Shown: positions 29,298-38,565, numbered from the stretch's first letter. The stretch: DNA of 64,000 nt from Parcubacteria group bacterium (GCA_002687175.1 NYZP01000034.1:47242-111241); one strand, 5' to 3'. Numbers and translations are program-made. The notes: generated by a model from the letters alone, not told the origin.

Positions 29298-29948
29298 ATG
29301 GAAGGAATTATTTTTCTAATTTTTATTGTCACCTTTATTTTAGCGGTTATTTTTCATGAGGTGGCTCATGGCTGGGTGGCTAACTATTTTGGTGATGATA
29401 CTGCCAGAATCTCTGGACGCTTATCATTAAATCCAATTGTTCATATTGATCCAATTGGTTCTATTTTGGTTCCGGTTTTATTGTGGATTTCATCAACCGG
29501 TTTTTTATTTGGTTGGGCTAAACCAGTACCGGTGAACCCTCATCGGCTTAGAGGTGGTGCTCAGTCTTATCGTTTGGTGACCATGGCGGGTATATTTACC
29601 AATTTGGTCTTAGCAGTCGTGGCGGCTTTAGTTTTAAAGTTAACAACTCAATTTTTATCAATCCCAACTAATAATTTAGGAGTAACTTTTTTTACGGCTA
29701 TGTTACAGATCAACCTGGTTTTAGCGGTTTTTAATTCTTTGCCTTTGCCAGGATTTGATGGATTTAATTTTTTAACCACCTTTAGCTGGTTTTCTGGCTT
29801 GGTTAAGCGAACACCGTTGGCTGATCCGATGTTTATGGCTCGGTATGGTTTGTTTGCCTCTATATTGTTGATTTTTTTATTTATGCCATTTATTGGAGCA
29901 ATTTTTTCTTTTGTTTTTGGCTGGTTTATCCTCATATTTGGCTTATAA
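29298..29948 (+). CDS. Site-2-protease-family zinc metalloprotease (M50)
   Basis: This intramembrane protease has 216 aa and about six transmembrane helices. The zinc motif HEVAHG is in the first helix, and the second ligand region is FNSLPLPGFDG. There is no PDZ domain, placing it with the minimal S2P group. Such proteases cleave membrane proteins, often anti-sigma factors. A -10 box (TATTAT, 29283-29288) nine bases before the ATG points to a nearly leaderless transcript. Confidence 0.87.
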   Translation: MEGIIFLIFIVTFILAVIFHEVAHGWVANYFGDDTARISGRLSLNPIVHIDPIGSILVPVLLWISSTGFLFGWAKPVPVNPHRLRGGAQSYRLVTMAGIFTNLVLAVVAALVLKLTTQFLSIPTNNLGVTFFTAMLQINLVLAVFNSLPLPGFDGFNFLTTFSWFSGLVKRTPLADPMFMARYGLFASILLIFLFMPFIGAIFSFVFGWFILIFGL

Positions 29949-29978
29949 TTATCTTTACCTCTAAAATTCTAATCGGGG

Positions 29979-30007
29979 TTGACGACATCAGTAAAATTAG
30001 TTAGTAT
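29979..30007 (+). promoter_or_regulatory. Promoter of the str operon
   Basis: TTGACG (29979-29984), a 17-base spacer and TAGTAT (30002-30007). Confidence 0.75.
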
Positions 30008-30024
30008 ACTTTTGTATTTATAAA

Positions 30025-30045
30025 CTGCCATTAGGGCAGATTTTT
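30025..30045 (+). terminator. Terminator-like hairpin in the rpsL leader
   Basis: CTGCC-attag-GGCAG is followed by ATTTTTA, 20 bases before the rpsL start. It may be an attenuator controlling the str operon. Confidence 0.5.
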
Positions 30046-30064
30046 AAGACCAAAATTTTAAAAA

Positions 30065-30541
30065 ATGCCTACAATCAATCAGTTAATTAGAAAAAAGAGA
30101 AAGTCTCAGCCTAAGAAAGCCAAAACTCCGGCTTTAAGGTTAGTTTCTAATACCTTAAAACGTAAAAAGAAAGAGAACCCTAAGGGGGCGGCTTTTAAGC
30201 GTGGTGTTTGTTTGAAAGTTACTACTACTACCCCAAAGAAACCAAACTCAGCTTTAAGAAAAATTGCTAGGGTTCGTTTATCTAATGGCATGGAAGTTAC
30301 CGCTTACATTCCTGGTGAAGGACATAATTTACAAGAGCATTCAGTGGTTTTACTTCGTGGCGGTCGAGTTAAAGATTTGCCTGGTGTACGATATCATATT
30401 GTACGTGGTGTTTACGATACCACCGGGGTTGATGGCCGTAAACAAAGCCGAAGTTTATACGGGGCTAAGAAAAGTGCTGGTGGATCCAAGGCCAAAGCTC
30501 CGGCGACTGAGGTTGCTCCAGCAGAAGCTAAAACAGAATAA
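30065..30541 (+). CDS. rpsL: 30S ribosomal protein S12
   Basis: uS12 stabilises the decoding centre. The conserved TTTPKKPNSALRKIARVRL and GEGHNLQEHSVVLLRGGRVKDLPGVRYH are intact, including the proline-lysine-lysine loop that governs streptomycin response. At 158 aa it carries extra residues at both ends, an Ala/Lys/Glu tail being the longest. It opens the str operon, with rpsG three bases later. There is no Shine-Dalgarno. Confidence 0.97.
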   Translation: MPTINQLIRKKRKSQPKKAKTPALRLVSNTLKRKKKENPKGAAFKRGVCLKVTTTTPKKPNSALRKIARVRLSNGMEVTAYIPGEGHNLQEHSVVLLRGGRVKDLPGVRYHIVRGVYDTTGVDGRKQSRSLYGAKKSAGGSKAKAPATEVAPAEAKTE

Positions 30542-30544
30542 TAT

Positions 30545-31009
30545 ATGCGTGGAAAAACTCCAATCAGAAAAATTAAACCTGACCCTAAATATCAAAGTGT
30601 TAATATTGCAAAACTTATTAATCAAGTGATGCGCAAGGGCAACAAATCAACTGCCCAAAAAGTTGTTTATGACTGTTTTGATATTATTAAAGAAAAGACC
30701 AAAAAAGATCCTTTGGAAATTTTTGATGGAGCTTTAAGAAATCTTGGTCCGGAAGTGGAAGTTAAGTCTCGACGAATTGGTGGCGGTAACTATCAAATTC
30801 CAGTAGCGGTAGTTGGTAACCGTCGCAACACCTTGGCCTTTCGTTGGCTGATTGGTGCTGCTAATGCTCGTAAGGGTGCGCCGATGAGACAAAAATTAGC
30901 CGATGAATTGATTGCCGCTTTTAATAAAGAAGGTGCTGCTATTAAAAAGCGTACCGATATTTATAAGATGGCTGAATCTAATCGTGCCTTTGCTCACTTT
31001 ATTCGATAA
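30545..31009 (+). CDS. rpsG: 30S ribosomal protein S7
   Basis: uS7 nucleates the 30S head and contacts the E-site tRNA. MRGKTPIRKIKPDPKYQSVNI is the N-terminus, and SRRIGGGNYQIPVAV with the long MRQKLADELIAAFNKEG helix follows. At 154 aa it has normal length. It lies between rpsL and fusA in the classic str order. Confidence 0.96.
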   Translation: MRGKTPIRKIKPDPKYQSVNIAKLINQVMRKGNKSTAQKVVYDCFDIIKEKTKKDPLEIFDGALRNLGPEVEVKSRRIGGGNYQIPVAVVGNRRNTLAFRWLIGAANARKGAPMRQKLADELIAAFNKEGAAIKKRTDIYKMAESNRAFAHFIR

Positions 31010-31025
31010 ATTTTTTTAATAAATT

Positions 31026-33137
31026 ATGGCTCGTGACTACACTCTAGATAAAACTCGTAATATTGGAATTATCGCACACATTGACGCCGGTAAGACTACT
31101 GTCACCGAGCGTATTTTGTTTTACACTGGAAAAAAACATAAAATTGGTGAAGTTCATGAAGGTGAAGCGGAGATGGACTGGATGGAACAAGAGCGTGAGC
31201 GGGGAATTACCATTACTTCGGCCGCGACAACTTGCTTTTGGGCACCTCGTGGTGAGGAAGACAATAAATGCCGAATTAATATTATTGATACACCTGGCCA
31301 CATTGATTTTACGGCCGAGGTTCAGCGTTCACTCCGTGTATTGGACGGTGGCGTTGTGGTGTTTGACGGCGTAGCTGGTGTAGAACCACAATCAGAAACG
31401 GTTTATCATCAAGCCGAAAAGTTTAAAGTTCCCTTGATGGCGTTCATTAATAAGATGGATCGAACCGGTGCTGATTTTTATTCTGATTTAGATGGTATTA
31501 GAGACCGGCTTACCAAAAATGCTTATCCGATTCAGTTACCCATTGGTGCTGAAGACAAATTTTTAGGAGTGATTGATTTATTAACTCAAAGAGCTTACAT
31601 TTTTAAAGACGATATGGGTAAGGAAGTTGAAGAAACTGATGTCCCTGATGACATGAAAGAAAAAGCGGATAAGTACCGAGCGGAAGTTATTGAAGCAATT
31701 GTTCAGCATGATGAAGCTTTAATGAATAAATATTTGGGCGGTGAAACCGTTGAGCTTAAAGATTTAAAAAGAGTTTTACGACAAGCCACTATTGATAACG
31801 AAATAATGCCAGTTTTAGTTGGCTCGGCTTTAAAAAATAAAGGTGTCCAGCAGTTACTTGATGCTGTTTGTGACTATTTACCAAATCCTTTAGAGATTCC
31901 ACCAGTCGTCGGTTTTCATCCAAAGAACGAAGAGACCGAAGAAAAACGTGAAGCTAATGATGATGATCCTTTTTCCGCTTTGGCTTTTAAAATTGCCGTT
32001 GATCCTTACGTTGGTAAGCTCTGTTTTTTTAGAGTTTATTCCGGTACTGTTGAAGCAGGTTCTTATATTTTAAATTCCTCAACAGGTAAAAAAGAACGAA
32101 TTGGTCGGATCGTTAGAATGCATGCTAACTCTCGCGAAGAAGTAAAAAAAGTTTATGCCGGGGAAATTGCTGCCGGCGTTGGCTTAAAAGATACTTTCAC
32201 GGGACATACTTTATGCGATGAAACTAACCCTGTAGTGTTAGAATCGATTACTTTTCCTGATCCGGTTATCTCAGTCGCCATTGAACCAAAGACTAAAGCT
32301 GATCAAGAAAAAATGGGTCTAGCACTACAGAAACTGGCTGAAGAAGATCCAACCTTTGTGGTTAAAGGAGATGAAGAAACCATGCAGACAATTATATCTG
32401 GTATGGGTGAACTTCACTTGGAAGTTTTGGTTGACCGAATGAAACGAGAATTTAAAGTTGAAGCTGGTGTTGGTAAACCACAAGTTGCTTTTAAAGAAAC
32501 TATTAAGGCCGAGGCTGATGCGGAAGGTAAATATATTAAACAGTCTGGTGGTCGTGGCCAATATGGTCATTGTTTAATCAAGATTGAACCTCAAGGTCAA
32601 GGTGAAGGATTTGAATTTATTGATAAAGTTAAAGGTGGTACTATTCCTAAAGAGTATATTCCAGCCATCAAAAAAGGAATTAAAGAAGCTATGGACAAAG
32701 GAGTGATTGCTGGGTATCCTTTGATTGATATTAAAGCCACTGTTTACGATGGATCTTTCCATGAAGTTGACTCCTCGGAAGTAGCTTTTAAAATTGCCGC
32801 TTCAATGGCCTTACAAGCTGCTGTTAAAAAAGCCAATCCAATTCTACTTGAACCAATGATGAGAGTTGAAGTGATTACCCCAGAAAGTTTTATGGGAGAT
32901 GTGATTGGTAACTTGAATTCTAAACGTGGTCAGATTGAAGAAATGCGTGATCGAGGTCAAACAAAAGTGATTGATGCTAGAGTTCCCTTGGCCGAGATGT
33001 TTGGTTATGCCACTGAGCTTCGCTCAATGTCTCAAGGTAGAGCTTCTTACAGTATGGAATTTGACGATTTTGGTGAAGTACCATCAAACGTTGCTGAGGA
33101 AATTAAAGGTCAAGATAGTAAGCCAACTAAAAAATAA
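31026..33137 (+). CDS. fusA: Elongation factor G
   Basis: EF-G is the GTPase that drives ribosomal translocation. The G motifs are AHIDAGKTTVTERIL (G1), RGITITSAAT (G2), DTPGHID (G3) and NKMDRTG (G4). Domain IV begins near KPQVAFKETI and the C-terminus ends with ELRSMSQGRASYSMEF. At 703 aa it is full length. Confidence 0.97.
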   Translation: MARDYTLDKTRNIGIIAHIDAGKTTVTERILFYTGKKHKIGEVHEGEAEMDWMEQERERGITITSAATTCFWAPRGEEDNKCRINIIDTPGHIDFTAEVQRSLRVLDGGVVVFDGVAGVEPQSETVYHQAEKFKVPLMAFINKMDRTGADFYSDLDGIRDRLTKNAYPIQLPIGAEDKFLGVIDLLTQRAYIFKDDMGKEVEETDVPDDMKEKADKYRAEVIEAIVQHDEALMNKYLGGETVELKDLKRVLRQATIDNEIMPVLVGSALKNKGVQQLLDAVCDYLPNPLEIPPVVGFHPKNEETEEKREANDDDPFSALAFKIAVDPYVGKLCFFRVYSGTVEAGSYILNSSTGKKERIGRIVRMHANSREEVKKVYAGEIAAGVGLKDTFTGHTLCDETNPVVLESITFPDPVISVAIEPKTKADQEKMGLALQKLAEEDPTFVVKGDEETMQTIISGMGELHLEVLVDRMKREFKVEAGVGKPQVAFKETIKAEADAEGKYIKQSGGRGQYGHCLIKIEPQGQGEGFEFIDKVKGGTIPKEYIPAIKKGIKEAMDKGVIAGYPLIDIKATVYDGSFHEVDSSEVAFKIAASMALQAAVKKANPILLEPMMRVEVITPESFMGDVIGNLNSKRGQIEEMRDRGQTKVIDARVPLAEMFGYATELRSMSQGRASYSMEFDDFGEVPSNVAEEIKGQDSKPTKK

Positions 33138-33178
33138 TTTTTATTTTGTGGAGGGCTAAGTAATAAATATTTAAACTT

Positions 33179-33556
33179 ATGCCTAATTCCTTTGACAAGA
33201 TCATTAACTTGATCAATAAAACTGGAGACAACTGTGTTGTTTTAGATCATCAAGGCAATCCTGCTTATGTGGTGGTTAAATTCGATAAATACCAGAGTAT
33301 GATTCTCAATAAATCAGAAGTAGCTGGATTAACCGAGGATGAGCTATTGGACAAAATCAATCGCGATGTAGCAACTTGGAAAGCCAATCAGGATGCCGAG
33401 GATCAAGACAATTGGCAAGCGGTAAATAGTGCTGTTGAAGAGATAAAAATTAGCAGAGAGATTGATGATACGGACAATAAATTGCTTAATAAAGCAAAAA
33501 ATGATCAGGATAAAAATGACACTGACGAAAAATACTATTTTGAGCCGATTGATTAG
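33179..33556 (+). CDS. Conserved small acidic protein between fusA and tuf
   Basis: This is a 125-aa protein of unknown function. The first 55 residues (FDKIINLINKTGDNCVVLDH, then AYVVVKFDKYQSMI) look like a small alpha/beta domain similar to Phd/YefM antitoxin N-termini. The rest is an acidic, charged and probably disordered tail rich in Asp, Lys and Asn. It sits in the str operon between two translation factor genes, which suggests a role tied to translation or simply shared expression. No partner toxin is adjacent. Confidence 0.6.
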   Translation: MPNSFDKIINLINKTGDNCVVLDHQGNPAYVVVKFDKYQSMILNKSEVAGLTEDELLDKINRDVATWKANQDAEDQDNWQAVNSAVEEIKISREIDDTDNKLLNKAKNDQDKNDTDEKYYFEPID

Positions 33557-33579
33557 TCTTTATTCGTTGCCGAACGGGG

Positions 33580-33609
33580 TTGACATCTCGTAGCAATTTA
33601 TTATATACT
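33580..33609 (+). promoter_or_regulatory. Promoter of tuf
   Basis: TTGACA (33580-33585) and TATACT (33604-33609) with an 18-base spacer. Confidence 0.8.
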
Positions 33610-33646
33610 CAAGAGTGCATTTTATTAAATCATTATTAAATATTAA

Positions 33647-33698
33647 TACGATCTGTTCTGGTAAAATAAATTTCAGAACTGGTTCATAAAAGATCGTA
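33647..33698 (+). other. Structured tuf leader
   Basis: TACGATC pairs with GATCGTA and, inside, GTTCTG pairs with CAGAAC, giving a two-part hairpin in the 110-base 5' leader. No T run follows, so any control would act on translation or RNA stability. Confidence 0.55.
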
Positions 33699-33719
33699 AA
33701 AAAGGGAAAATTTAAAAAT

Positions 33720-34910
33720 ATGGCAGATAAATTCGACAGAAGTAAACCTCATCTTAATGTTGGTACAATTGGTCACGTTGACCATGGTAAAACAACTTTA
33801 ACGGCGGCACTTTTAGCTTACCTAAACAAAAAGGGTAATAAAGCTAGTGACAAGTCAGTTGATCAGATTGACAGTGCACCAGAAGAAAAAGATAGAGGAA
33901 TTACTATTGCCACCGCTCATGTTGAGTATGAGAGTGACTCTCGTCACTACGCTCACATTGACTGTCCAGGTCACGCTGATTACGTTAAAAACATGATTAC
34001 CGGTGCTGCTCAAATGGATGGTGCTATTTTAGTTGTTGCCGCTACTGACGGCCCAATGCCTCAAACTCGTGAGCACATTTTGCTGGCCAGACAAGTTGGT
34101 GTACCAGCGATGGTAGTATTTCTAAATAAAGTTGATCAAGTTAAAGATCCTGAGTTAATTGATCTAGTTGAGGAAGAAATTAGAGATCTTCTTAAAAAAT
34201 ATGAATTCCCAGGAGATGAAGTACCAATCATCAGAGGCTCAGCTTTAAAGGCATTAGAAAATCCTGACGATGCTGAAGCTATTAAACCAATGGAAGAGTT
34301 AGTTAAAGCAATTGATGAATATATTCCAGAACCTACTCGGGATGTTGATAAACCTTACTTAATGGCGATTGAAGATATTTTTTCAATTGAAGGTCGTGGT
34401 ACCGTTGTTACTGGTAAAATTGACCGTGGAATTATTAAGGTTAATGAAGAAGTTGAAATTGTCGGACTTCGGGACACTCAAAAAACAACAGTTACAGGTG
34501 TTGAGATGTTTAACAAGTCATTAGATGAAGGACAGGCTGGAGATAATGCTGGTATCCTGATTCGTGGAACCAAGAAGGATGAAGTCGAACGCGGACAAGT
34601 TTTGGCTAAACCAGGTAGTATTACTCCACATACAGAATTTGAAGGTGAAACCTATATCTTAACCAAAGAAGAAGGTGGCCGTCACAGCCCATTCTTTAAA
34701 GGTTACAAGCCACAATTTTATATTGGTACGGCCGATGTAACCGGTGATGTTGAATTACCAGAAGGTGCTGAAATGGTTATGCCAGGTGACACTGTTAGCA
34801 TTAAGATCAAATTAATTAAAGCAGTTGCCTTGGAAGAAAAACAACGATTTGCTATTCGAGAAGGTGGAAAAACTATAGGCGCTGGTGTGGTAACTAAAAT
34901 TATTAAATAA
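33720..34910 (+). CDS. tuf: Elongation factor Tu
   Basis: EF-Tu carries aminoacyl-tRNA to the ribosome. GHVDHGKTTLTAAL, RGITIATAHVEY, DCPGHADYVKNMITGAAQMDGA and NKVDQV are the GTPase motifs. Domains II and III follow normally, with GGRHSPFFKGYKPQFYIGT. At 396 aa it is standard. It is the first gene of a transcript with its own promoter and a structured leader, and is followed by a palindrome and rpsJ. Confidence 0.98.
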   Translation: MADKFDRSKPHLNVGTIGHVDHGKTTLTAALLAYLNKKGNKASDKSVDQIDSAPEEKDRGITIATAHVEYESDSRHYAHIDCPGHADYVKNMITGAAQMDGAILVVAATDGPMPQTREHILLARQVGVPAMVVFLNKVDQVKDPELIDLVEEEIRDLLKKYEFPGDEVPIIRGSALKALENPDDAEAIKPMEELVKAIDEYIPEPTRDVDKPYLMAIEDIFSIEGRGTVVTGKIDRGIIKVNEEVEIVGLRDTQKTTVTGVEMFNKSLDEGQAGDNAGILIRGTKKDEVERGQVLAKPGSITPHTEFEGETYILTKEEGGRHSPFFKGYKPQFYIGTADVTGDVELPEGAEMVMPGDTVSIKIKLIKAVALEEKQRFAIREGGKTIGAGVVTKIIK

Positions 34911-34917
34911 AAAATTT

Positions 34918-34947
34918 GTAGCGATCCCGAGAAATCGGGGTCGCTAC
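34918..34947. repeat. Palindrome between tuf and rpsJ
   Basis: GTAGCGATCCCGA-gaaa-TCGGGGTCGCTAC forms a 13-pair hairpin with one G-U pair and no T run. It looks like a dispersed palindromic repeat more than a terminator. Confidence 0.7.
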
Positions 34948-34982
34948 TTAGATTAAATATAAACTAATGTTCTTTCAACCAG

Positions 34983-35348
34983 ATGGCAATTAAGAAAATT
35001 CCGGTTTCCTCTCGTAAAGCTGATGAGGAATCCGAAGAAGGTAAACAAAAAATCAGAATTAAAATTAAAGCTTACGATCATAAAATAATTGATCAGTCTA
35101 CCAAGACAATCATGGAAACGGTTGAGCGTACCGGGGCTAAAGTTTTAGGTCCTGTACCTTTGCCAACCGAGAAGAAAAAATACACTGTTATGAAATCTTC
35201 GTTCGTTCATAAAGATTCACGTGAACAGTACGAGATGCGTATCCATAAAAGACTACTAGACATTGTTAACCCGGGACCGAAGACCATTGATTCGTTACAG
35301 AATTTAAACTTACCAGCTGGAGTAGACGTTGAAATTAAAATGGCCTGA
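34983..35348 (+). CDS. rpsJ: 30S ribosomal protein S10
   Basis: uS10 is a 30S head protein and also the NusE partner in transcription antitermination. IRIKIKAYDHKIIDQSTK, GPVPLPTEKKKYTVMKS and SREQYEMRIHKRLLDI are conserved. The N-terminus has about 18 extra charged residues. It opens the S10 operon, but a 175-base gap with possible regulatory folds separates it from rplC. Confidence 0.95.
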   Translation: MAIKKIPVSSRKADEESEEGKQKIRIKIKAYDHKIIDQSTKTIMETVERTGAKVLGPVPLPTEKKKYTVMKSSFVHKDSREQYEMRIHKRLLDIVNPGPKTIDSLQNLNLPAGVDVEIKMA

Positions 35349-35523
35349 CATTAGGCAAAATAATCTTTAGAAATATAGAGAAAGCTTCCGATCACCAGAT
35401 TGAGAAAAACCTCTGTAGTTCCCAATGATTATTCAAGGAGATTAAAAACTTATAAAATTAAAGCCATACAATTCGCCAAGATTTAATCTGGCTTCTTGAG
35501 GCAGATTTTTATTTTTAATAAAT
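35349..35523 (+). other. rpsJ-rplC leader region
   Basis: This is the longest gap inside the S10 operon. Near its end ATCTG (35486-35490) pairs with CAGAT (35502-35506) and is followed by TTTTATTTTT, a terminator-like structure just before rplC. It could host autogenous control of the downstream ribosomal genes. No known S10 leader consensus was recognised. Confidence 0.45.
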
Positions 35524-36369
35524 ATGAAATTCATTCTTGCAGAAAAAAAAGAAATGACCCAGAAATTTGAAGAAAACGGAACAGTAATTCCGGTGACTAA
35601 GGTTATTGCAAATCCTTGTGTTGTAACACAGCTTAAGGACATTAAAAAAGACGGCTATACTGCCGTTCAAATTGGTTTTGGTAGTAAGAGGAATTTATCT
35701 AAATCGGTCAAAGGACATTTAAAAAATTTAGGCAACTTTCGTTATCTTAAGGAATTTAAAATATCCGATGAAGACGCTAAAAAGTTAGCCGTTGGTAATA
35801 AAATAACAGTTAATATTTTTCAATCAGGTGACAAGGTTAAGGTATCCGGCACCTCTAAAGGTAAAGGTTTTCAGGGGGTAGTGAAACGTCATGGTTTTCA
35901 TGGTTCTCTGGCTTCTCATGGTCACAAAGATCAGTTAAGAATGCCGGGGTCAATTGGCGCTACTGGACCAGCCCATGTTTTTAAAGGTAAAAAAATGCCA
36001 GGTCAAATGGGTAATAGCCAAGTAACGGTTACAAATTTAGAGATTGTTGAGATTGATTCTGATAAAAATGAAATTTTTATAAAAGGTGCTGTTCCGGGAG
36101 CCCGGAATAATTTACTATTAATTTCTGGTGTTGGTGATTTAGTAATTGAAGAAGAAAAGTCAGTTGACGATTCAGGCAATAGACAAGAAACAACCACAGA
36201 AAATGAAGATAAAGATACTAAGGATTCTGTCGAAGCAAAAAAATCACCAGAAGTTGAGTCTAGCAAAAAAGAAGATGAACCAATTAAAGATTCTGTTGAG
36301 AAACAAGAGACTACGGAAGTTAAAGCAGAAGAAAAAAAGCCAGAGGCTAAAATTGAGGCCAGTAAATAA
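35524..36369 (+). CDS. rplC: 50S ribosomal protein L3 with charged C-terminal tail
   Basis: uL3 is an early 50S assembly protein near the peptidyl transferase centre. GKGFQGVVKRHGFHGSLASHGHKD and the loop GSIGATGPAHVFKGKKMPGQMG are typical. The globular part ends near residue 207, and about 70 Glu/Lys-rich residues follow. Similar low-complexity tails occur on uL4, uL22 and uL23 here, so this is a general trait of the organism and not a local error. Confidence 0.94.
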   Translation: MKFILAEKKEMTQKFEENGTVIPVTKVIANPCVVTQLKDIKKDGYTAVQIGFGSKRNLSKSVKGHLKNLGNFRYLKEFKISDEDAKKLAVGNKITVNIFQSGDKVKVSGTSKGKGFQGVVKRHGFHGSLASHGHKDQLRMPGSIGATGPAHVFKGKKMPGQMGNSQVTVTNLEIVEIDSDKNEIFIKGAVPGARNNLLLISGVGDLVIEEEKSVDDSGNRQETTTENEDKDTKDSVEAKKSPEVESSKKEDEPIKDSVEKQETTEVKAEEKKPEAKIEASK

Positions 36370-36372
36370 TTT

Positions 36373-37155
36373 ATGGAAAAAGTAACGGTTTACAATATTA
36401 AGGGTGAAAAAGTAAAAGAAATGGATTTAAATCCAGACATTTTTGGTCTGGAAATAAAACCAGAATTAGTTCAACAGGCCGTTATAGCTCAACAGGCAAA
36501 TTCTCGACAAAATTTGGCTCACACTAAAGATCGTAGCGATATTCGTGGTGGTGGTAAAAAACCATGGCGTCAAAAAGGTACTGGTCGAGCACGACACGGT
36601 TCAATTCGTTCACCACTATGGATAGGTGGTGGAGTAACATTTGGTCCCAGAAAAAATAGAAACTATTCAACGAAGATTAATAGAAAAGCCAAGAGTAAAG
36701 CAATGCTAATGAGTTTATCTGACAAAGCTACTAATCACAAAATTGTGCTTTTAGATAAGCTGGAGCTTGAAGAAGCTAAAACTAAAAAAGTTTTTGAAAT
36801 GTTACAAAATTTAAAATTACGACAGAAAAAGGAAGTTCAAAAAAAGTCCAAACAAACTGAAAAAAAAGAGGCTGATAAAAAAGCAGTCAATAAAGTTAAA
36901 AATAAAAAGCCCTCAGTTAAAAGTGTTTTAGTGGTTCTGCCAAGCAAAAATGATAAGGTTAAAAGAGCTACTAGCAACATTAATAAAGTGGACACTATTT
37001 TAGCTGATAGTCTCAACGTTGTTGATATCTTAAAAAATCAATATTTATTATTACCGGTTGATTCACTGGAAAAAATTAAAAAAACTTTTATTTCCGTTTC
37101 AGCGCCAACTAAAGTTAGTGCAAAGGCTGAGATTAAGGCGAACAAGAAAAAATAA
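36373..37155 (+). CDS. rplD: 50S ribosomal protein L4 with lysine-rich insertion
   Basis: uL4 lines the nascent-peptide tunnel. KDRSDIRGGGKKPWRQKGTGRARHG and SPLWIGGGVTFGP are the conserved loop region. A highly basic segment (KKEVQKKSKQTEKKEADKKA…) is inserted around residues 155-180, before the strand SVLVVLP. Its total of 260 aa exceeds the usual 205. It is transcribed with rplC, four bases apart. Confidence 0.92.
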   Translation: MEKVTVYNIKGEKVKEMDLNPDIFGLEIKPELVQQAVIAQQANSRQNLAHTKDRSDIRGGGKKPWRQKGTGRARHGSIRSPLWIGGGVTFGPRKNRNYSTKINRKAKSKAMLMSLSDKATNHKIVLLDKLELEEAKTKKVFEMLQNLKLRQKKEVQKKSKQTEKKEADKKAVNKVKNKKPSVKSVLVVLPSKNDKVKRATSNINKVDTILADSLNVVDILKNQYLLLPVDSLEKIKKTFISVSAPTKVSAKAEIKANKKK

Positions 37156-37159
37156 TTAT

Positions 37160-37705
37160 ATGGGAATTTTTGATAAATTTAAAAAACAAGATGACAAACG
37201 CCAATCAGATAGTAAAGCTGATGATAAAGTTGCTAAAGTAGCTGAACAAAAACAGCCAGAAGAGTCAGCTGGTAAATCAGCTAAAGAGAAAATTGATTCG
37301 CCAAAAATTGATTCCCCGGTGAAAAAGGTAAAATCTGATAAGGTAAAACCAAATGTTGCTAAACCAGGTAAAGTAGCCACTGACAAAAAAGGGAAATCAG
37401 ATGTTATAAAAGGTAAGACCGCTCAAGCTTACAAAGTCTTAGTCAAGCCGTTAGTAACCGAGAAGGCTAGCGATTTGGGAGTTTTAAATAAATATGTTTT
37501 TGCAATTGCTGTTGGTATGAATAAAATAGAGGTTAAAAAAGCAATTCGTACAATTTATAAAGTTGAACCAGTCAAAATTAATATAGCTAATTTTAAGGGA
37601 AAAAATGTTCGGTATGGACGTGTTAAAGGTAAAACTAAATCATGGAAAAAAGCCGTGGTAACCTTAAAACCCGGCGATAAGATTGAAGTTTACGAAGGAG
37701 TTTAA
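37160..37705 (+). CDS. rplW: 50S ribosomal protein L23 with long N-terminal extension
   Basis: uL23 docks the trigger factor and SRP at the tunnel exit. The normal domain starts around residue 85 (AYKVLVKPLVTEKASDLG) and ends with KAVVTLKPGDKIEVYEG. Before it lies an 85-residue Lys/Asp/Glu-rich extension beginning MGIFDKFKKQDDKR. An even earlier in-frame start within rplD is unlikely because it would overlap rplD by about 100 bases. Confidence 0.9.
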   Translation: MGIFDKFKKQDDKRQSDSKADDKVAKVAEQKQPEESAGKSAKEKIDSPKIDSPVKKVKSDKVKPNVAKPGKVATDKKGKSDVIKGKTAQAYKVLVKPLVTEKASDLGVLNKYVFAIAVGMNKIEVKKAIRTIYKVEPVKINIANFKGKNVRYGRVKGKTKSWKKAVVTLKPGDKIEVYEGV

Positions 37706-37707
37706 AT

Positions 37708-38553
37708 ATGGGTATTAAAGTTTACAAACCAACTACTCCAGGTCGCCGAAAAACATCGGTTGATACTTTTTCTGATATTACCAAAAAACGACCAGAAAGA
37801 AAGTTAACTAAGATTAAAAAAAGACAAGGTGGTCGAAATGCTCAAGGTAGAATTACCGTTCGTCATCGAGGTGGGGGAGCAAAACAGTTTTATCGTTTAA
37901 TTGATTATAAGCGAAATAAGTTTGATATGCCGGCCACTGTGAAAGCCATTGAATATGATCCAAACCGTAATGCTCGTATTGCTTTGGTTGAATATCAAGA
38001 TGGTGAAAAACGTTACATTATTTTACCAGTTGATCTTAAAGTTGGTGCTCAGGTTATTTCTTCAGAAAATCGGACAGAAATTCAACCTGGTAACCGTATG
38101 CCTCTTGAACATTTGCCTTTAGGTTCAATAATTTATAATATTGAGATTACTCCTGGCAAGGGTGCCCAGTTAGTTAGAACGGCCGGATCTAATGCTAAAT
38201 TAATGGCCGTTGAAGGAAAGTATGCTACAATCAGAATGCCTTCAGGAGAGGTTAGGTTAATTTCTAAAAAATCTCATGCCACCATTGGTCAAGTTTCTAA
38301 CCCCGATGCGATGCATATCAGAATTGGTAAGGCTGGTCGTAAAAGACATATGGGTATTAGACCAACTGTTCGTGGTAAGGCAATGAATCCTGTTGATCAT
38401 CCTCATGGTGGTGGTGAAGGAAGTAATCCAATTGGTCTTAAGGCACCAAAAACACCTTGGGGTAAAAAAGCCCTTGGAGTATTAACTAGAAAGAAGAAAA
38501 AATATTCTGATAAATTTATTGTTAGAAATCGTAAAAAGAAGAGAAGAAAATAA
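37708..38553 (+). CDS. rplB: 50S ribosomal protein L2
   Basis: uL2 is needed for subunit joining and peptidyl transfer. GRITVRHRGGGAKQFYRLID, the strand around GNRMPLEHLPLGSIIYNIE, and RPTVRGKAMNPVDHPHGGGEG with the functionally important histidine are all present. Its 281 aa are standard. Spacing to rplW is two bases. Confidence 0.97.
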   Translation: MGIKVYKPTTPGRRKTSVDTFSDITKKRPERKLTKIKKRQGGRNAQGRITVRHRGGGAKQFYRLIDYKRNKFDMPATVKAIEYDPNRNARIALVEYQDGEKRYIILPVDLKVGAQVISSENRTEIQPGNRMPLEHLPLGSIIYNIEITPGKGAQLVRTAGSNAKLMAVEGKYATIRMPSGEVRLISKKSHATIGQVSNPDAMHIRIGKAGRKRHMGIRPTVRGKAMNPVDHPHGGGEGSNPIGLKAPKTPWGKKALGVLTRKKKKYSDKFIVRNRKKKRRK

Positions 38554-38565
38554 TTATTTAAAAAT

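Noticed and set aside
30264..30629. 121-codon overlapping frame in rpsL/rpsG
   Set aside because: Out-of-frame shadow of two certain ribosomal genes, with low-complexity hydrophobic residues.
37058..37160. Longer N-terminus for rplW starting inside rplD
   Set aside because: It would overlap rplD by about 100 bases in another frame with no family support; ATG 37160 follows the rplD stop.
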